From Chitinibacter sp. SCUT-21 (lineage in GTDB: Bacteria > Pseudomonadota > Gammaproteobacteria > Burkholderiales > Chitinibacteraceae), in assembly GCA_041874755.1 (NCBI GenBank), contig CP102611.1:2604001-2668000 (forward strand): 64,000 nt of DNA, given 5' to 3'. The notes under the pieces are model-generated. The model ran no database searches. It was given only the letters and a program-made list of their open reading frames with translations, and was not told where the DNA came from. Below, piece after piece: positions 38,301 through 45,981 of the stretch; position 1 is the first letter of the stretch, and each line of letters opens with the position of its first letter. The translations under genes were made by a program, and so were the position numbers.

Positions 38301-39144
38301 GGGTGCGGCGAGTAAGTGGATTGTGCTGTACCACGGCGTCGGTTTGGCGATCTTGTACTGCTGGAATTTGTGGCGCCAATACCAAGTCGCAAAAGGTTTG
38401 CCGCCCAAACTGCCAGGCCAACGCAGCTACGGCGATTGGGTGACGCAAAGCGTGATGTGGTCGGTGCTCGGCTTTATTGTGATTCCGGCGCTGATTTATA
38501 CCGCAGCGTATATCCCGCTGATGCAAGCGACTGGCCAAGGTATTTCGGGCATGTTGGCCAATCAAACCGGCATGTATCAATACCATAGCCAACTGAAAGC
38601 CACGCATCCGTTTAGCTCGATGTGGTACGAGTGGCCGACGATGGTCAAACCGATGTGGTACTACTCGGGCACGGAATGGACTGGCCCGCTGAAAGTATCG
38701 TCGATTAGCGCGTTTGGTAATCCAGTGACGTGGTATCTGGGTACGCTGGCCTTCTTGCTGGCCATCGGTTGGCGTTTAACGATGGCGAGCTCAAAAGCGA
38801 TGGTGCAGCGCTTTGCTGTGACATCGAGCCAGATCTTCGCACTGAGCTTTATCGTTGCGGTGGGCCTGATTCAGTTCCTGCCATGGGCGCTGATTCCACG
38901 TAAATTGGTGTTTATCTACCACTTCTTTGCATCAGTGCCATTTATTATTCTGGCCTTGGTATGGGGATTGCAGCGTTTGCAGCTCGACAACCCGCAACGC
39001 GCTTGGGCCAAATACCTGCCGTGGGGTGTGGTGGCGCTAGCCGCCGTCTTGTTTATTGCCTACTTCCCAGTAATTAGCGGCTATCCGGTACCGCGTGGCT
39101 GGGTGGAATTCATCAACAAAGGGCCGGTAACGCTGTACTTCTAA
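35335..39144 (+). CDS. Giant dual GT-C glycosyltransferase with N-terminal CBM-like and internal F5/8-like domains
   Basis: Starts considered: ATG 35335 gives a clean signal peptide (MKWLLLCWCCLLALAWPAHA); ATGs at 35293-35308 and a GTG at 35257 are alternatives. The 1,269 residues split into: signal; CBM4/9-like beta-sandwich (~22-185); linker and one helix (~210-230); a first GT-C domain (~235-660) with Asp279 in GHSYDIGTFSAW; a linker; a beta-rich F5/8-type domain (~715-812, DWAVFDLGQMQQVTQL, RYFKIGL); and a GT39/PMT domain (~840-1269) with Asp850-Glu851 (FDEVYHAR) and HPPLGK. Two complete catalytic GT-C modules in one protein suggest successive sugar transfers. A terminator follows. Acceptor unknown. 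Confidence 0.8.
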   Translation: MKWLLLCWCCLLALAWPAHAAEELARNAGVEETSPSGGAAGWTFDHWTQGEPKSIAQRDDQVFHSGKASVKIVLGQGDDGKLTQAIKVKPDTWYRVSAWVKTDGIPSDARVGANISIVDAMDYSNDLKGSNDWQEIVAWGKTGPEQTEVKLALRLGFYGSLTTGTAWFDDISLQAAEPGAGAKVISFTPPPAAAAAPAASTSPNQSATLANVMTWLVTLGYIGLVAWLIRARDGAYQRFGAVLDGIAPLTKTWPAIALVLGVFLIKWYWAGAYRGHSYDIGTFSAWALDMYQRGFAGFYRPGYFADYPPGYITVLWLVGGAANWFNLAYDTPGFFIALKMPAMLADIAGAVFLLWVGRKENATRAIALIAAIAWLFNPLAIVTSTFWGQVDSIFTLILAASFLMLERRRIVLSAALYAAAVIFKPQALLVGPIALIALLTFGNVKEQAKALGAAIGTFILLSLPFTISREPLWIFSLYGGTLASYDYLTVNAFNLYALFGGNWLPNETLFLGLPVGKWAWFLTLSALGAVVYGVIKGKGQGRYLFGAFAIYVLFFVVGPKMHERYLFPAAFVGLTAFMVIRDSRVLWLAVWASLTTFVNTWITLDILTRLNSTGVPNDNFFMIACSIANVALLIQTFRVGYAIFLRGERQEMESKSIDEGIAPQANSGVAAEAIPVAPIETPLAPISRRAWLALAAICAAYSVAAFTYLGNTQAPQKFWNPPAASDWAVFDLGQMQQVTQLQYHHGLGEGEYALQWSADGENWTVGKGIVISNRFSEFRWRNLDVNLPARYFKIGLSTGSLQMNEIAVRGSNNALLTPALKAGPSDAVALIDEQEKAVTLSTAYNGMYFDEVYHARSAWEILQGIDATENTHPPLGKILIAFGVWLFGMNPFGWRFVGTTFGVLMLPVFFGLSRRLFRSENFALLATALLALDFMHFTQTRIATIDTYGVFFILASSYWMLRWMQQEPASQDWKTDVKSLLLCGTMFGLGAASKWIVLYHGVGLAILYCWNLWRQYQVAKGLPPKLPGQRSYGDWVTQSVMWSVLGFIVIPALIYTAAYIPLMQATGQGISGMLANQTGMYQYHSQLKATHPFSSMWYEWPTMVKPMWYYSGTEWTGPLKVSSISAFGNPVTWYLGTLAFLLAIGWRLTMASSKAMVQRFAVTSSQIFALSFIVAVGLIQFLPWALIPRKLVFIYHFFASVPFIILALVWGLQRLQLDNPQRAWAKYLPWGVVALAAVLFIAYFPVISGYPVPRGWVEFINKGPVTLYF

Positions 39145-39164
39145 GCGAGTGATGCGCTGAAATG

Positions 39165-39192
39165 AAAAAGGCCAACTGATGTTGGCCTTTTT
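39165..39192. terminator. Bidirectional terminator
   Basis: AAAAAGGCCAAC and GTTGGCCTTTTT form a perfect 12-bp stem with a TGAT loop between the large glycosyltransferase and the convergent yidB gene. Confidence 0.92.
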
Positions 39193-39253
39193 GCTGGGTA
39201 TTGCCCTCTGATTAATCCAAATAGCGATCTGGTTGGCAATACGGGTATGGGTA

Positions 39254-39646
39254 TTAGCTAAATAGTTTGCCTTTGAGCAAATCTAAACCTGCACTTAATA
39301 CATTGCCACCGTCTTGCGTAGGCACCTCACCATCGGGGGTGAGCCCATCGATCAATTGCGGCAGCAGGGTTGTTAATGAGCTGGCTGCTTGCTGTGGGTC
39401 CACGCCAAATTTTTCAGCTAAATTCGCCACGGTTTCGTTGCCTAAAACCGCTTGAATTTGTTCTTCTGAAATCGGCAGATTACCGCCGGTGGATACCCAA
39501 GATTGCGCAATCTCACCCAGCCCGCCATTTTGAAATTTCTCGACCAGCCCCGAAATTCCACCGTGTGACTCCAAAAGGCCAGACAAGGCGCTGCTTTGCT
39601 CGTTGCCACCCAGAACTTGTGCTGCCAAAGTGTCAAATAAACTCAT
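39254..39646 (-). CDS. YidB-family (DUF937) protein
   Basis: A 130-residue acidic protein starting MSLFDTLAAQVLGG, with GGGAG at good spacing, so the longer frame upstream is rejected. It matches the YidB/DUF937 family: GGISGLVEKFQNGGLGEIAQSW with the conserved WV segment, EQIQAVLGNETVANLAEKFG, and SSLTTLLPQLIDGLTPDGEVP. The fold is helical and cytoplasmic; function is unknown. Monocistronic. Confidence 0.9.
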   Translation of the reverse strand: MSLFDTLAAQVLGGNEQSSALSGLLESHGGISGLVEKFQNGGLGEIAQSWVSTGGNLPISEEQIQAVLGNETVANLAEKFGVDPQQAASSLTTLLPQLIDGLTPDGEVPTQDGGNVLSAGLDLLKGKLFS

Positions 39647-39927
39647 GCTAGTTACTCCCGTAGTCAATCATGATTGAAAGGCGTTGCCATGGGCAATTGC
39701 CCTATCATACAGACAAATGTTGTTTGTTTCATGTAATTAATTTGTTGGTATTTTTGTGGTTGTGTCAGAAAGTAGGTGAGTTGCTATAGTTTAGGGTATT
39801 GCTCTGTATGCCTTATTAATCAAGACTTACTGGGCGATGCATTAGCGGGTATCTGAGAGTGGCCGAATTGCTCGGCGCTGCGGTAAGGCGTGTCCTACAC
39901 TGAGAGAAAATTGCCGATGCCCGCGAT

Positions 39928-41151
39928 ATGATCAAAAAAATACCTGCTCATGCACTTCGTATCGGGATGTTTATTCATGACTTAAATGTCGATTGGATGA
40001 ATCATCCCTTTGTGCGTAATAAGTTTGTTATTGCGGACGATGAAGCTCTCGCCAAAATTATGGCCACTGGCGTGCGCGAGGTTTACATCGATATCACTCG
40101 GGGTTTAGATATGCCCGACGCGCCAACGGTCGAGGAAGTGAATGCCGAGTTAGATGCGCAGTTAATTCAAATCGCTGAGGCGCCGGCGCCGATTATTCAG
40201 GTCTCGTTTGCTCAAGAGCTGGGCCGGGCAAAGAAAATTCATGGCCACGCGACGAATGTTGTGCGCAATGTGATGCGGGATGTGCGCTTGGGCAAGGCGA
40301 TTGAGCTGGCGGGCGTGGCGCAGGTTGTTGAGGATATTACCGAATCGGTGCTAAGAAACAGCGGCGCGCTGGTGGGGTTGGGCGCGATTAAAGATAAAGA
40401 CGAATACACGTTTTTGCATTCAGTGAGTGTCTGCACCTTAATGGTGACATTTGCACAGTCGCTAGGGCTCGATCGCGACACGATACGCTTGGCTGGCGTT
40501 GGCGGTTTATTGCACGACACCGGAAAAATGAAAGTACCGAATGATATTTTGAATAAACCTGGACGATTGAGCGAGGCGGAATTTGCCATTATGCGTAGTC
40601 ATCCTGAAGAGGGGTGGAATATTCTGCGCGGTATTGAAGGGGTGGAGGAGATTCCGCTGGATATTACGCTGCATCATCATGAGCGGCTCGATGGTACTGG
40701 CTATCCACATCAATTACCTGGTGAGCAAATTAGCCGCATGGCGCAGATGGCTGCGGTGGTGGATGTGTATGACGCAATCACCTCTGATCGCTGTTATCAC
40801 AAAGGGATGACCGCGCCCGAAGGGCTTCGTAAATTATGGGAATGGAGTAAATTTCATTTTAATCCCGAGCTGGTGCAGGCCTTTATGCGAACCGTTGGTA
40901 TTTATCCTGTTGGTACCTTGGTTAAGCTCGAATCTGGTCGTTTGGCGGTGGTGATTGAACAAAATAATGCAGCGATGCTGCAGCCGATTGTTAAAGCGAT
41001 TTTTAGTACTAAATCCAACACCTATATCAACCCTGTTGTCGTTGATTTGTCTCGCCCGATGGGTAAGGGGGGGGCGGATAAAATCGTGGGGCACGAAAAC
41101 CCGGAAAAATGGCGCATCGATGTGCAGCGATTTTTGTTTGAACTGGTGTAA
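39928..41151 (+). CDS. HD-GYP cyclic-di-GMP phosphodiesterase
   Basis: A 407-residue protein: a DUF3391-type N-terminal domain (1-~90, IPAHALRIGMFIHDLNVDW), then an HD-GYP domain (~140-330). The metal-binding HD is His196-Asp197 (LLHDTGKMKVP), followed by HHHERLDGTGYP (His249-Pro260) containing the GYP triplet. All expected catalytic residues are visible, so c-di-GMP hydrolysis is likely. A receiver-domain protein gene follows after 33 bp, then the polyphosphate enzyme, so the three may be an operon. Upstream 280 bp holds no gene. Confidence 0.93.
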   Translation: MIKKIPAHALRIGMFIHDLNVDWMNHPFVRNKFVIADDEALAKIMATGVREVYIDITRGLDMPDAPTVEEVNAELDAQLIQIAEAPAPIIQVSFAQELGRAKKIHGHATNVVRNVMRDVRLGKAIELAGVAQVVEDITESVLRNSGALVGLGAIKDKDEYTFLHSVSVCTLMVTFAQSLGLDRDTIRLAGVGGLLHDTGKMKVPNDILNKPGRLSEAEFAIMRSHPEEGWNILRGIEGVEEIPLDITLHHHERLDGTGYPHQLPGEQISRMAQMAAVVDVYDAITSDRCYHKGMTAPEGLRKLWEWSKFHFNPELVQAFMRTVGIYPVGTLVKLESGRLAVVIEQNNAAMLQPIVKAIFSTKSNTYINPVVVDLSRPMGKGGADKIVGHENPEKWRIDVQRFLFELV

Positions 41152-41184
41152 ATGCTAGTTGTGAGATGAAGGGGTAACGCAAAC

Positions 41185-42372
41185 ATGGCCGATGTTGGGC
41201 AACAGCGAATATTAATCGTCGATGGTGATGCGGCGATGCGCGTGCAACTGATCGACGCTTTGGCCCATTTAGGTGAGATCAAAGAGGCGCATGATGGACA
41301 GCAGGCTCTGGCGTTAGCTCAAGAATTTAGGCCGCATATCGTGTTACTCGATACAGATCTGGCCGTGATCGATGGGTTTGAGCTCTGTCGTCAACTGGTG
41401 CAAAGCGTGAAAGAGACGCGTGTCGTGTTCATGGCGAGTAATGCCTCTTTGGAAAGCCGAGAGGCGGCGTATCTGGCGGGGGCCGATGACTATATGGGCA
41501 AGCCGCTACTGATGCCGAAGGTGCGTTATCGTATAGAGCGATTAGCCAAAGTGATTGCCGATGCTGAGCAATTAAAACAATCGCTGAAATCAGCCACCGA
41601 TGTGGCGATGATGGCCATTTCCAATAGTGGTGAGATGGGCGGCGTTATTGATTTTATGAAACGCACCAGCGAATGCCATGATATTGAAGCGCTACTCAAA
41701 GCGGTGGTCTCTACGTGTGCAGGCCATTTTCAGCTAAAAGTTTCGGCGCAAATTAGTACAGAACATGAGCAAAAAACACTCAATAGTGAGGGGCGTTCCA
41801 GCCCGCTGGAAGCCGAATTATTGCTACGTTTAAGAGAGGGCCAGCGTATTTATCAATATGGCACGCGGATGGTGATTAATTACCCGAATGCCATCGTGCA
41901 AATAAAAGACCTCAATTGGAGTAATGACGAATACATTGGGCGGATACGCGATCATATTGCCATCGTGGTAGAAGCGGCATCTAATCGTGTGAATGGCATT
42001 GTGCTTGAGCAAGCGATGATCGAGCACAATCGCAAAATACAGTCCTCGATTAACCAAATTGTCGAGGTGGTACGGCAAGTCGAAGTGGAATATAAATACC
42101 AGCAAGGGGCGGCCCGTGAATTATTTGAAGGTTTAAGGATCCAAATTTCAGGTGCTTTAGCTGGATTGGGCTTAACGGATGCTCAAGAAGAAGATTTGTT
42201 ATACATTGTGCAAGCCAGCTCAATGTACGCTGATAAATTATACGAAGCTGGTTTTTCTCTAGACCAGAAATTTGCAGGTGTAATCGGGCAACTCCAGCAA
42301 TTAATCGTCGCAGAAACGCAGCTTGTTTCTGTGCCCGAATCCGATTTGGACGATTCTGTGATTTTGTTTTAA
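41185..42372 (+). CDS. Response regulator with novel output domain
   Basis: Residues 1-125 are a receiver domain with the phospho-acceptor Asp56 (VLLDTDLAVIDGFE), the acidic pocket Asp13/Asp15, the Ser of FMASNAS and Lys106 (MGKPLL). The remaining 270 residues contain a helical region and a sequence (IEALLKAVVSTCAGHFQLK) that might be a GAF-like or histidine-kinase-like sensor domain, but no effector is recognised. No DNA-binding or GGDEF motif is present. It probably acts with the HD-GYP protein encoded just upstream. No histidine kinase gene is next to it. Confidence 0.82.
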   Translation: MADVGQQRILIVDGDAAMRVQLIDALAHLGEIKEAHDGQQALALAQEFRPHIVLLDTDLAVIDGFELCRQLVQSVKETRVVFMASNASLESREAAYLAGADDYMGKPLLMPKVRYRIERLAKVIADAEQLKQSLKSATDVAMMAISNSGEMGGVIDFMKRTSECHDIEALLKAVVSTCAGHFQLKVSAQISTEHEQKTLNSEGRSSPLEAELLLRLREGQRIYQYGTRMVINYPNAIVQIKDLNWSNDEYIGRIRDHIAIVVEAASNRVNGIVLEQAMIEHNRKIQSSINQIVEVVRQVEVEYKYQQGAARELFEGLRIQISGALAGLGLTDAQEEDLLYIVQASSMYADKLYEAGFSLDQKFAGVIGQLQQLIVAETQLVSVPESDLDDSVILF

Positions 42373-42396
42373 TGCCAATTCATCAAGGTTGACGCC

Positions 42397-43908
42397 ATGT
42401 TTGCTGCCGCCGAATTAGGACATACCCTCGAAAAAGAGCAATATAAAATCGCTGCGGATCAATTAAGGCAGCAATTACTGAGTATTCAGTATCAGCTCAA
42501 AGAGCGTGCGGATTTTCCCGTCGTTATTTTATTAGGTGGCGTGCCCACTGCGGGACGCGGGCAGGTGGCCAATTTATTGCTCGAATGGATGGATCCGCGG
42601 CATATCGCCACGCACGCTTTTGCCGCTCCGAACGATGAAGAGCGCGCGCGCCCTCCGTATTGGCGCTATTGGCGGGTGCTGCCACCCAAAGGCAAGATGG
42701 CCATTTTGTTTGGCGGCTGGTATAGCGGGCCGATGTGGGATCAGATGATGTCGCAGCCCGATTCAGTTGATTACGAGCATGAATTGGCCAAAATTATCCG
42801 CTTGGAAAAGATGCTGTCGGATGAGGGCGCGCTGATTTTGAAATTTTGGCTGCACTTACCGAAAGAGCAGTTGAAAAAACGCCTCAAAAAATTTGCCAAT
42901 GACCCGCGTACTTCTTGGCGCTTTGATGAAAGCGATACGTGGTTTGCCGATCATTATGATGAAGTGATCGCCTCGCAAGAAGATTTATTGCACAGAACCA
43001 ATTTAGCCGATGCACCATGGCGTGTGATTGAAAGTACAGATGAGAAGTACCGCGATATAACCGTTGGCACACATATCTTAGAAGCCATTACCCACCATAT
43101 GGAGCGTGCTTCGGTACGCCAGAAACGCGTTGATGCCGCGCCCTTGATGCCATCGATTGATGGTGTGCGCTTGCTCGATAAGCTAAGTCTGGATTCATCA
43201 CTCAGTAAAAGCGAATACGTCGAAGAGCTCGAAGTTTTACAGGGGCGCTTAAATCGCCTCACGCGGCACCCCGATTTTAAACAGCATTCGGTGGTGTGCG
43301 TGTTTGAAGGGATGGATGCTGCGGGTAAAGGCGGGGCAATTCGGCGCATTACGGCTGCTTTGGATGCGCGCCAATACCGCACCGTTCCAATCGCGGCCCC
43401 CACTGAGGAAGAACGCGCACAGCCGTATTTATGGCGTTTTTGGCGGCACATTCCGCCCCACGGGCAAATTACCCTGTTTGATCGCTCTTGGTATGGTCGC
43501 GTTTTGGTGGAGCGCGTTGAAAGCTTTGCCAGCCGCGCCGATTGGATGCGCGCATATGGTGAAATCAATGATTTTGAAGCGCAGATTAGCAATGCCAATG
43601 TGATTGTGGTGAAGTTTTGGCTGGCTATCAGCAATGAGGAGCAACTACGCCGTTTTAAAGAGCGTGAAGCAATCGAATATAAGCGCTTTAAAATTACCGA
43701 CGAAGATTGGCGCAACCGCGAAAAATGGGATGCGTATATCGAAGCTGGTAGCGACTTAATTGAGCGCACCAGTACCGCAATTGCACCGTGGCATTTGGTT
43801 GGTGCTAATAATAAATACGCGGCCCGTCTAGCTGTATTACGTCATCTATGCGATCGAATTGAAGCCGCTTTAGAACCCAAACCAAAGAAAAAACGCAAAT
43901 CCAATTAG
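42397..43908 (+). CDS. pap: Polyphosphate:AMP phosphotransferase (two-domain PPK2)
   Basis: A 503-residue fusion of two PPK2 domains, the class II architecture that phosphorylates AMP to ADP with polyphosphate. The C-terminal domain has an intact Walker A (FEGMDAAGKGGAIRRI) and lid (FDRSWYGRVLVERVE). The N-terminal copy is degenerate (LGGVPTAGRGQVANL; FGGWYSGPMWDQM), as in known Pap enzymes. An AAGG site precedes ATG 42397. Third gene after the HD-GYP and receiver genes, 24 bp downstream. Confidence 0.9.
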   Translation: MFAAAELGHTLEKEQYKIAADQLRQQLLSIQYQLKERADFPVVILLGGVPTAGRGQVANLLLEWMDPRHIATHAFAAPNDEERARPPYWRYWRVLPPKGKMAILFGGWYSGPMWDQMMSQPDSVDYEHELAKIIRLEKMLSDEGALILKFWLHLPKEQLKKRLKKFANDPRTSWRFDESDTWFADHYDEVIASQEDLLHRTNLADAPWRVIESTDEKYRDITVGTHILEAITHHMERASVRQKRVDAAPLMPSIDGVRLLDKLSLDSSLSKSEYVEELEVLQGRLNRLTRHPDFKQHSVVCVFEGMDAAGKGGAIRRITAALDARQYRTVPIAAPTEEERAQPYLWRFWRHIPPHGQITLFDRSWYGRVLVERVESFASRADWMRAYGEINDFEAQISNANVIVVKFWLAISNEEQLRRFKEREAIEYKRFKITDEDWRNREKWDAYIEAGSDLIERTSTAIAPWHLVGANNKYAARLAVLRHLCDRIEAALEPKPKKKRKSN

Positions 43909-43996
43909 CCCAGCGTGTGCATTGTGCACACCCAGTAGATTACTTCTCCGTTTTGAGCGCTGAAACGGTAAAATAGGCCGCTTAAAGGAGAGTCGT

Positions 43997-45076
43997 GTGG
44001 CCGATTGGAGTATCTGGAAAACGCTGGAAGATTGGCGGAGCAAGCGTCATGAGCTTGATCCGATCTTTGCTCGAGCCGGTGTCGCACCAGAGTTAGAATC
44101 GCTCGCCAATCGGATTGCAACTGATCTGCGCCGCGTTCCCCCTACTAAACCGCTGCTATCGGGCGACACTGATCGCGATGATAAAGAAATGGCCGCCTAT
44201 TTTGAGGCCTATTTTATTCATTTTGATGAAGCGTTGTACAAAGCCGAAAATCTGGTGCGGATGCCGTGGGTGCCTGAAGCGGCCCCAACAGGCCGCGCGG
44301 TGCTGGCTGAAATTGAACGCCTGCGTAAAGAGATGCGCACGCATCCAGGCACACATCCACCGTTCGAGCCTCTGGATCAATTGATTCAACAGTACATCCG
44401 GCTTGATGATCCGGATCTGAATATTCCAGCCGAATTAATGAATGCGCGCCGCCAGATGTTGGTTGATGTGGCGGGCTATCCGCTGAATGTGCAACACTCC
44501 ATCAAAGACCCGTACGACAATTCAATTCCACCCTTAGCGAGTGACGAATTTCGGGTGCAGTTGCACGAAAAAATGCAGCAATATTTGGAGCAAGACTGGC
44601 TGCATTGTCGTTTGATCACGCAGTGGTACATCAGCCTTGCACTGGATGCCGCCTTGGCACGCAAGAAGCGCGATGCCGCGGACGACGAGCGTATTCGCGC
44701 GATGCTATCGCGGCGCTGGCCAACTTTATCGGTGCTGATGCCAACCGTCGAGCATATTGATCAAGTTTGGTATTTGCTATTGGCAATGGGCGCGATTGCT
44801 AGCTTATTGCTGGAAATTTGGTGGTTGGCTGTGCCCTTGATTCTGTGGCTGAATTTATCAGTGGGCGGGCATCGTCGCGAGCGTAAAGAGCTAGAGGCGC
44901 GGCGAGCGCAATTAGCTTCCCGTGCCCAAAGCCTTAAAACGGTGCGAGATCGCTTTGCGCATAATCAATTGACCTTGGAGCGGATTGCGCCTCTGTTGCG
45001 CCAATTAGATGAAAAAGGTGAATATTTCGATGAGCATGTCTTCGCGCTATTGGGCCTTCATCAATTTTCAAGCTAG
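43997..45076 (+). CDS. Hypothetical membrane protein with coiled coil
   Basis: I do not recognise this family. The 359-residue product begins at GTG 43997 with an AAAGGAG site six bases upstream. It has a helical, charged first ~230 residues, a pair of hydrophobic helices (~258-295, VWYLLLAMGAIASLLLEIWW and VPLILWLNLSVGG), and a basic coiled coil at the end. Both termini should be cytoplasmic. It lies 88 bp after the polyphosphate enzyme and converges with the amidotransferase gene 21 bp away. No catalytic motif is seen. Confidence 0.7.
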   Translation: MADWSIWKTLEDWRSKRHELDPIFARAGVAPELESLANRIATDLRRVPPTKPLLSGDTDRDDKEMAAYFEAYFIHFDEALYKAENLVRMPWVPEAAPTGRAVLAEIERLRKEMRTHPGTHPPFEPLDQLIQQYIRLDDPDLNIPAELMNARRQMLVDVAGYPLNVQHSIKDPYDNSIPPLASDEFRVQLHEKMQQYLEQDWLHCRLITQWYISLALDAALARKKRDAADDERIRAMLSRRWPTLSVLMPTVEHIDQVWYLLLAMGAIASLLLEIWWLAVPLILWLNLSVGGHRRERKELEARRAQLASRAQSLKTVRDRFAHNQLTLERIAPLLRQLDEKGEYFDEHVFALLGLHQFSS

Positions 45077-45097
45077 GGTATTAGCATACAGGCCAAT

Positions 45098-45880
45098 CTA
45101 GGAAGTGCTTGTGCTGCTATACTCTGGCTCTCCATCGACGAACATTAATAACTGACCGCTTGGCATCGCGATCCATTGCTCATTATCCGTGAGTGGCTCG
45201 GTGGCGATCACTGCGACCTTGTCGTTTGGTGTGGTTTCTTTAGCAAAATCAACGGCAAGATCAGTATCACGCAAATGGGCTTGGCAAAACGGGGCTTGTC
45301 GCACGATATAGTGCAATTTGGTGCTGCAATGTGCAAACAAGGCTTGGCCATTTGAGAGTAGGAAATTAAATGTGCCGCCCTCGGCCAGCTGTGCGCTCAA
45401 GCCTTGGAGTGTTTCATGCAGCTGGACCAAGCTTGGCGCTTGCGCAAAACGGCTTGCTAGCTCGTTCAATAGCCAGCAAAAAGCATGTTCGCTATCGGTT
45501 GTGCCAACTGGCAAAAAGCGTGAATTCGTCAAAGGGGGCAATTGAGTCAGATTGCCGTTGTGCGCAAAGATCCAGTGTTGCCCCCACAGCTCGCGGCCAA
45601 ATGGGTGGGTATTGGCTAAATTAATTTTCCCTTGTGTTGCTTTGCGAATATGCGCGATGACATGCTTGCTTTTGATTGGATAGGCACGGACTAAATCCGC
45701 GACCGGGCTCGAGATCGACGGTAAATAGTCCAAAAACAAGCGACAGCCTTCGCCTTCAAAAAAAGCAATCCCCCAGCCATCGGAATGCTCATCGGTTAAG
45801 CCGCCGCGCCGCCGAAACCCTTCGAACGAAAAAATAATATCAGTGGGCGTATTGCAGTTCATGCCGAGCAGTTGGCACAT
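45098..45880 (-). CDS. Class II glutamine amidotransferase (YafJ-type)
   Basis: A 260-residue Ntn-hydrolase. The start at 45880 places the nucleophile Cys at position 2 (MCQLLGMNCN), as needed after Met removal. GGLTDEHSDGWGIAFF and FAHNGNLTQL are typical of the YafJ/EgtC family. It should release ammonia from glutamine; the acceptor is unknown. Monocistronic and divergent from the FliD-like gene 101 bp away. Confidence 0.9.
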   Translation of the reverse strand: MCQLLGMNCNTPTDIIFSFEGFRRRGGLTDEHSDGWGIAFFEGEGCRLFLDYLPSISSPVADLVRAYPIKSKHVIAHIRKATQGKINLANTHPFGRELWGQHWIFAHNGNLTQLPPLTNSRFLPVGTTDSEHAFCWLLNELASRFAQAPSLVQLHETLQGLSAQLAEGGTFNFLLSNGQALFAHCSTKLHYIVRQAPFCQAHLRDTDLAVDFAKETTPNDKVAVIATEPLTDNEQWIAMPSGQLLMFVDGEPEYSSTSTS

Positions 45881-45981
45881 GATCGATAACCTATTGTTTT
45901 TCAACGCTATTGGCGTAGAATGAAAAGAGATGCTTTTGGGTTATCACCGTATCGCCATCTCGGCGAAAGTAGGTGAACATC

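Noticed and set aside
39830..39927. Possible riboswitch before the HD-GYP gene, with CTGAGA resembling the TPP element
   Set aside because: The second half of the TPP consensus and the c-di-GMP-I core are absent.
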